Origin: Candidatus Oscillibacter excrementigallinarum
GTDB lineage: Bacteria > Bacillota > Clostridia > Oscillospirales > Oscillospiraceae
Length of the DNA stretch: 48,524 bases
Reading direction: 5' to 3'
Assembly (NCBI GenBank): GCA_019118245.1
Contig: DWZJ01000032.1
Span: 1-48,524 of the forward strand
This document shows positions 38,844-46,845 of the stretch, one piece after another. Under the pieces are notes generated by a model. That model was given only the letters and a program-made list of their open reading frames with translations, had not been told where the DNA came from and did no database searches. A program made the translations under genes and the position numbers. The number at the start of each line of letters is the position of its first letter. Within the stretch, counting starts at the first letter, position 1.

Positions 38844-39866
38844 ATGAAAAAGACACTTGCCCTGCTGCTGGCGGCCCTGATGCTGCTGAGCGGCTGCTCC
38901 TCCGGCGGAAGCGCCGGAGACACGGACAGCGCCTCCGGAGAGACCGGAGAAGACCTGCGGGAGATCAGCGTGGTGCTGGACTGGTACCCCAACGCCCTCC
39001 ACGCCTTCATCTACGACGCCATCGCCAAGGGCTACTATGCCGAGGAGGGCCTGAAGGTCAACATCCAGTTCCCCTCCAACGCCAATGACGCCATGAGCCT
39101 GGTGGCCGCCGGGCAGGCGGAGATCGGCCTGTACTATCAGCAGGACGTCATCATCGCCCGGGCCAATCAGGACGTGCCGGTGAAGTCCATCGGCGCGGTG
39201 GTCCAGGGGCCTCTGAACATCGTCCTCTCCCTGGCGGAGAAGAACATCACCTCTCCGGAGGACCTGGTGGGCAAGACCATCGGCTACGCGGGCACGGAGC
39301 TGTCCGAGGCCCTGATCCGCTCCATCATGGCCTACGTGGGGGCGGACTCCAGCGACGTCACCATGATCGACGTGGGCTTTGACCTGATGAGCTCCATGAC
39401 CACCGGAAACGTGGACGCCACCATCGGCTGCCTGGTGAACCACGAGGTGCCCCAGATGGAGGAAGAGGGCTTTGACGTCAACTGGTTCGACCTGGACGAC
39501 TACGGCGTGCCCACCTACTACGAGGGCGTGTTCCTGGCCAGCGACGATACTATCGAAAACGACGCCGACATGCTGCGGGCCTTCCTGCGGGCTTCCGCCA
39601 AGGGGTTCGAGGACGTGAAGGCGGATCCTGCCGCCGCCCTCCAGACCCTGCTGGACAACCAGAACGAGGAGAACTTCCCCCTGTCCGAGACGGTGGAGAC
39701 CGAGAGCCTGAACACCCTGCTGCCCATGATGGAGACCGCCGACGCCGCCTTCCTGTCCCAGAGCGAGGAGTGCTGGCAGGAGAACATCGACTGGCTCCTG
39801 GACCAGGGGCTCATCGACCAGGCCCCCGCCATCTCCGACGTGATGGTGGACCTGCTGTCGGAGTGA
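38844..39866 (+). CDS. NMT1/THI5-like substrate-binding lipoprotein
   Basis: This 340-residue extracellular receptor of the importer has a lipoprotein signal peptide with lipobox LLSGCSS (Cys near 19). The mature part begins the NMT1/THI5-like fold with VVLDWYPNALHAFIYDAIAKG and contains PVKSIGAVVQ and GKTIGYAGTEL. Such ThiY-type proteins bind HMP or formylaminopyrimidine. It is the last gene of the operon, followed by a strong terminator. The ligand is inferred from family and context. Confidence 0.92.
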   Translation: MKKTLALLLAALMLLSGCSSGGSAGDTDSASGETGEDLREISVVLDWYPNALHAFIYDAIAKGYYAEEGLKVNIQFPSNANDAMSLVAAGQAEIGLYYQQDVIIARANQDVPVKSIGAVVQGPLNIVLSLAEKNITSPEDLVGKTIGYAGTELSEALIRSIMAYVGADSSDVTMIDVGFDLMSSMTTGNVDATIGCLVNHEVPQMEEEGFDVNWFDLDDYGVPTYYEGVFLASDDTIENDADMLRAFLRASAKGFEDVKADPAAALQTLLDNQNEENFPLSETVETESLNTLLPMMETADAAFLSQSEECWQENIDWLLDQGLIDQAPAISDVMVDLLSE

Positions 39867-39892
39867 ACGGATCCGGATCGGATCCGCACACA

Positions 39893-39923
39893 AGCCGCCG
39901 GGAAAAATCCCGGCGGCTTTTTT
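39893..39923 (+). terminator. Terminator of the thiamine salvage operon
   Basis: AGCCGCCGGG / CCCGGCGGCT arms around an A-rich loop, followed by TTTTTT. It is a classic intrinsic terminator. Confidence 0.93.
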
Positions 39924-40008
39924 GGGGGACAGCTCCGGCTCCCCATGGCATATCCCGCCCGGTCGCCGCATACAGTTCGGAATAGGTGAGATCAGGGGAG
40001 GGAGCGTC

Positions 40009-41067
40009 ATGGCGATTCGGCAGATGGGGCGGCGGGTCAGCACCGTCTCGGCCCGGCAGCGGGCGGCGGAGAAGCGGCGGCGGAGCGCCCCGGCCGCGCC
40101 CGGCAGGGCCCGGCACGGAAAGCGGGAGACGCTGTCTCCCGGAGAGAAGCGGCATCTGGCGCAGCTGGTGGCCTGCGGCAGCATCTTCGTGCTGCTGGTG
40201 GCGGTGAAGCTGCTGCTGCCGGGCCGGATGGCCCAGGTGAACGAGCGCCTGACCGGGATGCTGGAGCAGAACATCGACGTGCAGGGGGTGTTCTCCGCCG
40301 TGGGGCGGGCCGTCTCCGGCGAGGCGGATGTGGATGTGGCCCTGCAGGATATGTACCAGGCGGTGTTCAATCCCCAGGAGGCCCCGGCTGTGGAGGCGTC
40401 GGCCCCCGCCGGAGGCGAGGCGGTGGACGTCCGGCTGCCCGCCGCCATCGAGCCCCTGCGGGCCTTCCGGACCGGCGCCGGCGGCAGCGACGGCTGGCTG
40501 GACCTGCCGGCAGCCTCCGCCGGGACGGCGGAGACCGCTCAGACCGGCGGCACGGAGGCGGCGGAGCCCACGGAGACCGCGTCCCAGGACACGGCGAAGG
40601 CCGCCACCCTGGCCTACGTCCTCTACTCGGACCAGAACCTGCCGGACAACGTCTGCCTGGAGCAGGCGCTGCTGGGCTTTGACTACTGTACCCCGGTGAT
40701 GGGCACCCTGACCTCCAACTTCGGCTACCGGGAGCACCCGGTAGAGGGGGAGGAGCGGTTCCACTACGGCGTGGACATCGGCGCCGCCACCGGGACGGAG
40801 ATCGGCTGCTTTGCCGACGGCACCGTGACGGCGGTGGGGGAGAGCAGCAGCTACGGCAAGTATATCACCGTCTCCCACCAGGGGGGCTTTTCCACCCTGT
40901 ACGCCCACTGCTCCAAGATTTTAGCCTCCTCTGGGGACACGGTGAAGGAGGGGGAGGCCATCGCGGAGGTGGGGGAGACCGGTATCGCCACCGGGCCCCA
41001 TCTCCACTTTGAGCTCCACCAGGGCAGCCAATATCTGAATCCCATCTATTATGTCTCGCTGGTGTGA
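40009..41067 (+). CDS. M23 (LytM) peptidase, SpoIVFA-like
   Basis: This 352-residue protein has a basic N-terminus, one membrane helix (about 48-66), a low-complexity Ala/Glu/Thr linker and a C-terminal LytM domain. The zinc-site motifs are present: FGYREHP, HYGVDIG, YAHC and HLHFEL. The start at 40009 follows GGGGAGGG by six bases. It overlaps the M50 protease gene by 17 bases, which is the arrangement of spoIVFA and spoIVFB, the pair that controls SigK activation in sporulation. Unlike the Bacillus SpoIVFA LytM domain, the metal ligands here look complete, so a peptidase role (SpoIIQ-like) is also possible. Confidence 0.8.
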   Translation: MAIRQMGRRVSTVSARQRAAEKRRRSAPAAPGRARHGKRETLSPGEKRHLAQLVACGSIFVLLVAVKLLLPGRMAQVNERLTGMLEQNIDVQGVFSAVGRAVSGEADVDVALQDMYQAVFNPQEAPAVEASAPAGGEAVDVRLPAAIEPLRAFRTGAGGSDGWLDLPAASAGTAETAQTGGTEAAEPTETASQDTAKAATLAYVLYSDQNLPDNVCLEQALLGFDYCTPVMGTLTSNFGYREHPVEGEERFHYGVDIGAATGTEIGCFADGTVTAVGESSSYGKYITVSHQGGFSTLYAHCSKILASSGDTVKEGEAIAEVGETGIATGPHLHFELHQGSQYLNPIYYVSLV

Positions 41068-41644
41068 GGGGCTGCACATCTCCGGCGGATTCTGGCTGCT
41101 GGCGGCCTGGTTCGCCCTGGTGAACGGCTGGCGGCTGCTGGCGGTGATCCTCTCCGCCGCCCTCCTCCACGAGCTGGGGCACCTGGCGGTGCTGGGGCTG
41201 CTGGGGGGCCGGGTGACAGGGCTGCGGATCAGCGTGTTCGGCGCGGAGCTGACCACCGACGCCGCCCGGCTGTCCTATCCCCGGGAGATCGCGGCGGTGC
41301 TGGCGGGGCCGGGGGTGAACCTCCTCTGCGGCCTGCTGCTGGCGGGACATCACGCCTGGGTGGCCGCCGGGGCCCACCTGTCCCTGTGCCTGTTCAATCT
41401 GCTGCCGGTGCGGCCCCTGGACGGGGGCCGGGCGCTGTATCTCCTCATCGCCGCCCTGGCGGGGCCCGCCGCCGGAGAGCGCTGGGCCCGGCGGGCCGGG
41501 GCCTTCACGGCCCTGGCCCTGGGCGGCCTGGCGGTGTGGCTGGTGGTCCGCACCGGCGGGAGCCTGTGGCTGCTGCCGGCGGCCGCGGGGCTGCTGGCCG
41601 CCGGGGTGCGGGAGGCCGCCGGCAGGGGCGCGGATTTTTTGTAA
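41051..41644 (+). CDS. M50 site-2 protease, SpoIVFB-like
   Basis: This 197-residue intramembrane zinc protease has about five helices. The metal-binding HELGH (about 38-42) and the second motif [12 protein letters not shown] (about 117-128) with its Asp are intact. SpoIVFB enzymes cut pro-SigK inside the mother cell. The length fits the short clostridial forms, and no CBS domain follows. The start lies inside the end of the upstream M23 gene. Some Clostridia have this pair without a pro-sequence on SigK, so the substrate is uncertain. Confidence 0.85.
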   Translation: MSRWCEGLHISGGFWLLAAWFALVNGWRLLAVILSAALLHELGHLAVLGLLGGRVTGLRISVFGAELTTDAARLSYPREIAAVLAGPGVNLLCGLLLAGHHAWVAAGAHLSLCLFNLLPVRPLDGGRALYLLIAALAGPAAGERWARRAGAFTALALGGLAVWLVVRTGGSLWLLPAAAGLLAAGVREAAGRGADFL

Positions 41645-41651
41645 AAAACAC

Positions 41652-41680
41652 TTGCATTTTCATCCTGGCTGTGGTATCCT
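41652..41680 (+). promoter_or_regulatory. Promoter of rplS
   Basis: TTGCAT (41652-41657), a 17-bp spacer and TATCCT (41675-41680). Transcription should start near 41687, giving a leader of about 95 nt. Confidence 0.65.
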
Positions 41681-41686
41681 ATTACG

Positions 41687-41781
41687 GCTACAAAGGGTGG
41701 TCCTCTGCCGTGCACGCGCCTGGATGCGCTGAAGTGCCTAATGAAAGCGGCATGAACACCTATTATTTAGGAGGAACATCC
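41687..41781 (+). ncRNA. Leader of rplS, possibly an L19 leader
   Basis: These 95 bases between promoter and start codon have self-complementary parts (for example GCCGTGC with GCGGCAT and short GC stems). Ribosomal protein L19 genes in Firmicutes often carry an autoregulatory L19 leader. I cannot confirm the consensus by eye. Confidence 0.4.
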
Positions 41782-42123
41782 ATGGATCTCATTCAGGAAC
41801 TGAACAAAGAGCGTCTGGCCAACGAAGTGACCACCGTGAAGGTGGGCGACACCGTCCGTGTCCACGTGAAGGTCAAGGAGGGCTCCCGCGAGCGTATCCA
41901 GGTCTTCGAGGGCACCGTCATCGCCAAGAAGCACGGCGGCATCACCGAGACCATCACCGTCCGCCGCATCTCTTACGGCGTGGGCGTGGAGAAGGTCTTC
42001 CCCGTGCACTCCCCCTCCATCGACAAGATCGAGGTGGTCCGCAGCGGCGCGGTGCGCCGGGCCAAGCTGTACTACCTGCGCGGCCGCGTGGGCAAGGGCG
42101 CCAAGGTCAAGGAAAAACTGTGA
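41782..42123 (+). CDS. rplS: Ribosomal protein L19
   Basis: This 113-residue protein of the large ribosomal subunit lies at the 30S-50S interface. The family pattern is clear: [47 protein letters not shown] and [19 protein letters not shown]. Length is normal. The start follows TAGGAGGAAC. It has its own promoter and terminator. The neighbours rbgA, rnhB and yraN match the usual Firmicutes order. Confidence 0.97.
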   Translation: MDLIQELNKERLANEVTTVKVGDTVRVHVKVKEGSRERIQVFEGTVIAKKHGGITETITVRRISYGVGVEKVFPVHSPSIDKIEVVRSGAVRRAKLYYLRGRVGKGAKVKEKL

Positions 42124-42135
42124 TCCCAGACGAAA

Positions 42136-42161
42136 GAGAGAGGCGTTTGCCTCTCTTTTTT
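42136..42161 (+). terminator. Terminator of rplS
   Basis: AGAGAGGC / GCCTCTCT arms with a GTTT loop are followed by TTTTTT. Confidence 0.92.
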
Positions 42162-42197
42162 GTTTTCCCATCCGCGAAAAAATTCCCGGGCAGTCCC

Positions 42198-42226
42198 TTG
42201 TGATTTGGCTGGTTCTTTGTTATACT
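42198..42226 (+). promoter_or_regulatory. Promoter of the signal peptidase genes
   Basis: TTGTGA (42198-42203), a 17-bp spacer and TATACT (42221-42226). The start is predicted near 42233, so an ATG at 42238 would be almost leaderless. This supports the later ATG at 42283. Confidence 0.72.
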
Positions 42227-42282
42227 AATAAAATTGTATGGATATTTCACGGTGCGCCCGTGGCGCTGGAGGAGGCGGATGG

Positions 42283-42876
42283 ATGCAGGGCGGAAAACGG
42301 CTCAGCAGGGACGCGGTCCCCTTCCGCTGGCTTTACGAGTGGGTGCAGGCGCTGGTGACGGTGGTGCTGTGCGCCGTGGTGGTGTTCGCGTTCGCGGCGC
42401 GGCTGGTGCTGGTGTCCGGCCCCTCCATGCGGGAGACGCTGCAGGACCAGGACTGTCTGGTGGTGCTGAATCCGCTGCTGTGCGGCAGCTTCGATGCCGG
42501 GGACATCGTCATCATCCGGCGGGAGACCTTCCGGGACGGGGAGCCCATCGTAAAGCGGATCATCGCCACGGAGGGCCAGACGGTGGACATCGACTTTGAC
42601 GCCGGCGTGGTCTATGTGGACGGCGCGGCGCTGGAGGAGGACTACATCCGCCAGCCCACCTGTCTGGAGGAGGGACTGGAATTCCCCTGCACCGTGCCGG
42701 AGGGGTGCGTCTTCGTCATGGGGGACAACCGCAACGACAGCGACGACAGCCGGGACCCGGACCTGGGCCCGGTGGACACCCGGGAGATCCTGGGCCAGGC
42801 GGTGTTCCTGCTGTACCCCGGCATGACGGCCGGCACCTGGGAGCGGGATCTCAGCCGCATCGGCCCGCTGGTGTGA
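42283..42876 (+). CDS. lepB: Signal peptidase I (first copy)
   Basis: This 197-residue enzyme removes signal peptides from exported proteins. One membrane helix (about 24-45) is followed by the catalytic Ser in SGPSMRETL and the catalytic Lys in PIVKRIIATEG. The conserved GDNRNDSDDSRD completes the family. The start is chosen for GGAGGAGG seven bases before. A second, closely related copy follows after 57 bp. Confidence 0.93.
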   Translation: MQGGKRLSRDAVPFRWLYEWVQALVTVVLCAVVVFAFAARLVLVSGPSMRETLQDQDCLVVLNPLLCGSFDAGDIVIIRRETFRDGEPIVKRIIATEGQTVDIDFDAGVVYVDGAALEEDYIRQPTCLEEGLEFPCTVPEGCVFVMGDNRNDSDDSRDPDLGPVDTREILGQAVFLLYPGMTAGTWERDLSRIGPLV

Positions 42877-42933
42877 CGGGGCGGACTCGAACTTTATCAT
42901 CAGGGCGGGAGCGCCCGCGGAGGTTTTGAAGCT

Positions 42934-43560
42934 ATGTGGAAGAAAAAGAAGCAGGAGGCGCAGGTCGGACAGGAGGACGCCTCCCAAAAGAAGGAGGAGG
43001 GCCGGGACCTGTATGAGTGGACCCAGGCCCTGGTCTGCTCGGTGCTGGCGGTGGTGCTGCTGTTCACCTTTGTGGTGCGGCTCATCGGGGTGGACGGCCA
43101 CTCCATGGTGCCCACCCTCCAGGACGGGGACCGGCTGCTGGTGCTGAACTCCCTGTGGGACAGCGACTACGAATACGGCGACATCGTGGTGCTGCGGAAG
43201 GAGAGCTTCCTGGAGGAGCCCATCGTGAAGCGGGTCATCGCCACGGAGGGCCAGACGGTGGACATCGACTTCGCCTCCGGCTCCGTCTATGTGGACGGAG
43301 AGCTGCTGGAGGAGGACTACATCAACGAGCCCACCTATGTGGACGAGGGGACGCAGTTCCCCCTCACGGTTCCGGAGGGATCCATCTTTGTCATGGGCGA
43401 CAACCGGAACCACTCCAGCGACAGCCGCAGCAGCGACCTGGGCACGGTGGACACCCGCTACGTCATCGGCAAGGCGGTGTTCCTGCTGTTCCCCGGCGCG
43501 GACGAGGGCACGGCGCGGCGGGACTTCGGCCGCATCGGCCCCATTGAGGAGGCCGTATGA
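42934..43560 (+). CDS. lepB: Signal peptidase I (second copy)
   Basis: This 208-residue paralogue of the preceding protein has catalytic Ser in DGHSMVPTL, catalytic Lys in PIVKRVIATEG and the GDNRNHSSDSR box. It has a longer Lys/Gln/Glu-rich cytoplasmic head (about 1-28) before its membrane helix. The two copies share a long identical stretch around VIATEGQTVDIDF, pointing to tandem duplication. Its last codons overlap the rbgA start (ATGA). Confidence 0.93.
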   Translation: MWKKKKQEAQVGQEDASQKKEEGRDLYEWTQALVCSVLAVVLLFTFVVRLIGVDGHSMVPTLQDGDRLLVLNSLWDSDYEYGDIVVLRKESFLEEPIVKRVIATEGQTVDIDFASGSVYVDGELLEEDYINEPTYVDEGTQFPLTVPEGSIFVMGDNRNHSSDSRSSDLGTVDTRYVIGKAVFLLFPGADEGTARRDFGRIGPIEEAV

Positions 43561-44453
43561 ACATCCAGTGGTATCCCGGTCACATGACCAAGACCCGGCG
43601 GATGATCGCCGAGCAGATCAAAAACGTGGACGCGGTGTGCGAGATCGTGGACGCCCGCATCCCCGTGTCCAGCCGGAACCCGGACATCGACCAGCTGACG
43701 GCGGGCAAGCCCCGGCTGGTGGTGCTGAACCGGGTGGACCAGGCGGACCCGGAGGCCACGAAGCGCTGGGCGGCCTGGTTCCGCTCCAGGGGCTGCGCGG
43801 TGATGGAGTCCGACGCCAAGAGCGGCGCCGGCACCAAGCAGTTTGCCGCCTCTGTCCGGACGCTGCTGGCGGACAAGCTCCGGGCCTATGCGGAGAAGGG
43901 GCAGAACCGGGTGGTCCGGGTGATGATCCTGGGGGTACCCAACGTGGGCAAATCCACCTTCATCAACAGGATCGCCGGGCGTAAGACCGCCAAAACGGAG
44001 GACCGGCCCGGCGTCACCCGGGCCAAGCAGTGGGTGCCCATCGACCGCGGCCTGGAGCTGCTGGACACCCCCGGCATCCTCTGGCCGAAGTTCGAGGACC
44101 AGAGCGTGGGCCTGAACCTGGCCTACACCGGCGCGGTGAAGGACGAGATCCTGGATGTGGAGACCCTGGGCTGCCACCTGATGGCGTACCTGGGCGCCAA
44201 CTACCCGGAGGCCCTGCGGACCGGCTACAAGCTCCCCGCCCTGCCGGAGCGGGAGGACGGCGAGGAGGATGTGGCCTGGGGCTACCGCCTGCTGGAGGCC
44301 GCCGGGAAAAAGCGGGGCTTCCTCATCTCCGGCGGCGAGGTGGACACGGAGCGGATGGCGAAGATCCTCCTGGACGAGTACCGAGCCGGCAAGCTGGGAC
44401 GGTTCACGCTGGAAATGCCGGAGGAGACGGAACAGTCTGCAACGTCAGAATAA
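43557..44453 (+). CDS. rbgA: Ribosome biogenesis GTPase YlqF/RbgA
   Basis: This 298-residue GTPase is needed for late assembly of the 50S subunit. The G motifs appear in circularly permuted order, as is typical of the family: NRVD (G4, about 58-61), DAKSG (G5-like), GVPNVGKST (G1, about 126-134) and DTPG (G3). The N-terminal QWYPGHMTK is the family hallmark. The start overlaps the signal peptidase stop. Confidence 0.95.
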   Translation: MNIQWYPGHMTKTRRMIAEQIKNVDAVCEIVDARIPVSSRNPDIDQLTAGKPRLVVLNRVDQADPEATKRWAAWFRSRGCAVMESDAKSGAGTKQFAASVRTLLADKLRAYAEKGQNRVVRVMILGVPNVGKSTFINRIAGRKTAKTEDRPGVTRAKQWVPIDRGLELLDTPGILWPKFEDQSVGLNLAYTGAVKDEILDVETLGCHLMAYLGANYPEALRTGYKLPALPEREDGEEDVAWGYRLLEAAGKKRGFLISGGEVDTERMAKILLDEYRAGKLGRFTLEMPEETEQSATSE

Positions 44454-44466
44454 GGGAGGCGCGCCG

Positions 44467-44703
44467 ATGAACTGCCCAGTCTGCGGAAAAGAGATGGAGC
44501 GAGGGATCCTCTATACGGAGCTGGGGCGGGGCCTGTTTTTCCTGCCGCCCGGCGGAAAAGTGGGGTTCTGGGATACGAAGCGCAGCGTGGAACAGCGCGG
44601 CGGGATCATTTTAGATGGCCCATATCATACAAATTGGGTCAACCGTTCCAGCGTACACGGCTATATCTGCCGGGGTTGCAAAAAGATCCTTATAGAGTAT
44701 TGA
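44467..44703 (+). CDS. Small zinc-ribbon protein, DUF6487-like (copy 1)
   Basis: This 78-residue protein carries two Cys pairs, NCPVCGKEME at the start and ICRGCKK near the end, which should form one zinc ribbon. The middle reads FFLPPGG and RGGIILDG. It resembles small PF20097/DUF6487 proteins of unknown function. It is the most divergent of three tandem copies. The ribosome site is AAGGGAGG. It is inserted between rbgA and rnhB, which are normally close. Confidence 0.78.
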   Translation: MNCPVCGKEMERGILYTELGRGLFFLPPGGKVGFWDTKRSVEQRGGIILDGPYHTNWVNRSSVHGYICRGCKKILIEY

Positions 44704-44765
44704 TATCGCCTGGCGGGACCTGCGGAAAGCGGAGGACCCTGCCCTGTGAGGAGGGAGACATATCC

Positions 44766-45005
44766 ATGAACTGTCCTGTCTGCGGGAAAGAAATGGAGCC
44801 CGGATCTCGGAACACGTATGCAAAGTGGGATTACTTTTTGCCCCAGGGTGCGCCAAAGCTGAGCTTGCACACGACGAAACGCATTGAAGAGCGGGGCGGG
44901 ATCGTGCTGGATGATCCCTATACCAGCGGAAAGGATTCCGGCGCACTGGACCGGCCCGCCTGGGTTTGCCGCGCCTGCAAGAAGATCGTCATACAGTATT
45001 GGTAA
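44766..45005 (+). CDS. Small zinc-ribbon protein, DUF6487-like (copy 2)
   Basis: This 79-residue protein has the same layout as its neighbours: MNCPVCGKEMEPG, KWDYFLP, RGGIVLDD and WVCRACKK. It is closest to copy 3. The non-coding DNA after its stop is also similar to that after copy 3, so the duplication unit spans gene plus spacer. The start follows GAGGAGGGAG. Function is unknown; a regulatory or nucleic-acid-binding role is conceivable for any zinc ribbon. Confidence 0.78.
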   Translation: MNCPVCGKEMEPGSRNTYAKWDYFLPQGAPKLSLHTTKRIEERGGIVLDDPYTSGKDSGALDRPAWVCRACKKIVIQYW

Positions 45006-45057
45006 AATGGGCGTGACCTGTTTGGCTCATGTGCATGCGTGAAGGGGAGGCGTCTTC

Positions 45058-45297
45058 ATGAACTGTCCCGTCTGTGGAAAAGAGATGGAGCCCGGGGTCT
45101 TGAACACTCTTGCGAATTGGGACTATTTCCTTCCTGCGGATGTGCCGAGACCGAAGTGGCTTACGACGGGCGGCATCGAGAAGCGGGGCGGGATCCTGCT
45201 CCAAAATCTATATACCAGCCCGAAGGATGCCGGCGCCTGGGAACGGCCCGCCTGGGTCTGCCGCACCTGCAAGAAGATTATCATGGAGTATTGGTAA
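45058..45297 (+). CDS. Small zinc-ribbon protein, DUF6487-like (copy 3)
   Basis: This 79-residue protein has Cys pairs in NCPVCGKEMEPG and WVCRTCKK, with NWDYFLP and RGGILLQN between. It is nearly the same length as copy 2 and shares the sequence after the stop codon (TATTGGTAA, then ATGGG-GTGACC). The ribosome site is AAGGGGAGG. It is followed by a small membrane protein gene. Confidence 0.78.
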   Translation: MNCPVCGKEMEPGVLNTLANWDYFLPADVPRPKWLTTGGIEKRGGILLQNLYTSPKDAGAWERPAWVCRTCKKIIMEYW

Positions 45298-45346
45298 GAT
45301 GGGTGTGACCATCTGGTTTATGCACATACGTAGGAGGAGTACGATT

Positions 45347-45829
45347 ATGTCAACTGCTGACAGGCAGGACTGGTCTGAGCGGTCTGCGAAGCTGGCATTT
45401 CTCATGCTTGGCCTGCATTTTCTGACATTTCTGGAGAGTGTTGGCAGTGATTCAGAGCGGGCGTTTTTGCGGCTTCTGCTGCTTGCGGCTTATGCCGTTT
45501 GCATGTGGCAGCTGGATCGGGCCCTCTGGAAATGCTCCAGCCGCCGCGCATCCCGCTTTCTGGCGGGCTACTGGCTGGCGGCCTCCTTGTGTGCCTGTGC
45601 CGGTTTGGCTTGGGGAGAGCATTGGCTTGCGTCCAGCAATGACGAGATAAAGCTGCTGTTCAGTGCCGCGATTCTGCCTTATGGACAGATTTTCTTCATC
45701 AATTATCAAGGATGGCCGTGGGACAACAGCCGCCTTTGCGCCTCCGCAGGCGCGATTGCGGTACTCCTTCTGTGCTTGGCACATTTGCTTTGGTATATCT
45801 GCCTGAGTCGGCGGGGAAAAGAGGCGTGA
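45347..45829 (+). CDS. Small membrane protein of unknown function
   Basis: This 160-residue protein has about four predicted membrane helices (about 17-33, 41-57, 72-89 and 125-150) and few charged residues between them. I do not recognise a family. The start follows TAGGAGGAG. It comes right after the zinc-ribbon triplication, and its stop lies just before the rnhB start, so it is probably co-transcribed with both. It may form a unit with the zinc-ribbon proteins (inference from position only). Confidence 0.7.
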   Translation: MSTADRQDWSERSAKLAFLMLGLHFLTFLESVGSDSERAFLRLLLLAAYAVCMWQLDRALWKCSSRRASRFLAGYWLAASLCACAGLAWGEHWLASSNDEIKLLFSAAILPYGQIFFINYQGWPWDNSRLCASAGAIAVLLLCLAHLLWYICLSRRGKEA

Positions 45830-45831
45830 GC

Positions 45832-46455
45832 GTGGACCTCTGGACCTATGAGCGCGAACAATGGAATCACGGCTTTTCCACCCTCTGCGGTGTGGATGAG
45901 GCGGGGGCCGGGCCCCTGGCGGGGCCGGTGTACGCAGCCGCCGTCATCCTGCCGGGAGAACTGGACCTCCCCGGCCTCAACGACTCCAAGAAGCTGACGG
46001 CGAAGAAGCGGGACACCCTGTTCGATGCCATCACCCGGACCGCCGTCGCCTACAGCGTGGCCGCTGTCACGGCGGAGGAGATCGACCAGATGGACATCCT
46101 CAACGCCCGGATGCTGGCGATGCAGCGGGCCATCGGCGGGCTTTCCGTCACGCCGGACCTGTGCCTCATCGACGGCAACCGGGACCACGGCAGCAGCGTG
46201 TCCATCGACGCGCCCCACGTGTGCCTGGTGGGCGGGGACGGGAAGAGCGCCTCCATCGCGGCGGCCTCCATCCTGGCCAAGGTCAGCCGGGACCGGTATG
46301 TGACGGACGTGCTGGACCGGGAATACCCCCAGTATCAGTTCGCAAAACACAAGGGCTACGGGACGAAGCTCCATTATGAAATGCTGGACCAGTACGGCCC
46401 CTGCCCGGCCCACCGGCGGACATTCCTGAAGAAGTGGGAGGCCAGACGGACATGA
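45832..46455 (+). CDS. rnhB: Ribonuclease HII
   Basis: This 207-residue enzyme removes ribonucleotides from DNA and RNA from hybrids. The N-terminal catalytic motif is VDEAGAGPLAGPVYAAAV, followed by LNDSKKLT and LIDGN, and KVSRDR lies in the C-terminal half. The usual DEAGRGP reads DEAGAGP: the Arg of the GRG motif, which helps recognise the RNA-DNA junction, is Ala. GTG at 45832 is preferred (AGAGG seven bases before); a GTG two codons earlier overlaps the previous stop. The stop overlaps the yraN start. Confidence 0.93.
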   Translation: MDLWTYEREQWNHGFSTLCGVDEAGAGPLAGPVYAAAVILPGELDLPGLNDSKKLTAKKRDTLFDAITRTAVAYSVAAVTAEEIDQMDILNARMLAMQRAIGGLSVTPDLCLIDGNRDHGSSVSIDAPHVCLVGGDGKSASIAAASILAKVSRDRYVTDVLDREYPQYQFAKHKGYGTKLHYEMLDQYGPCPAHRRTFLKKWEARRT

Positions 46456-46811
46456 GCACCAAAGCACTGGGAGATCAGGGGGAGGACCTGACCGGAGACT
46501 ATCTCCTGGCCCGCGGCTGCACCCTGCTGGACCGCCAGTGGCGCTGCCGGTACGGGGAGCTGGATCTGGTGGCCCGGGACGCCGACGGCACCATCTGCTT
46601 CGTGGAAGTGAAGCTCCGCAGCGGCGGCCGCGCGGGCCTGCCCCGGGAGGCGGTGGACCGCCGGAAGCGGGAGAAGCTCCGGGCCGCGGCGGCCTGTTAT
46701 CTCAGCCAGCACGATCTGGACGCCCCCGCCCGGTTCGACGTGGCGGAGATCTATACGGACGAAGCGCATCGGCCCCTCCGGCTGGAATATCTGGAAGATG
46801 CGTTTACATAA
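46452..46811 (+). CDS. yraN: YraN/UPF0102 family protein
   Basis: This 119-residue protein has a Holliday-junction-resolvase-like nuclease fold. The family pattern is GDQGEDLTGDYLLARGC, YGELDLVARD and ICFVEVKLR (E-x-K of the nuclease site). Biochemical function is not firmly known. It overlaps rnhB by 4 bases (ATGA), an order seen in many bacteria. Confidence 0.93.
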   Translation: MSTKALGDQGEDLTGDYLLARGCTLLDRQWRCRYGELDLVARDADGTICFVEVKLRSGGRAGLPREAVDRRKREKLRAAAACYLSQHDLDAPARFDVAEIYTDEAHRPLRLEYLEDAFT

Positions 46812-46845
46812 TCAATTGATCACATGATCCAAAGGAGAGATCGCT

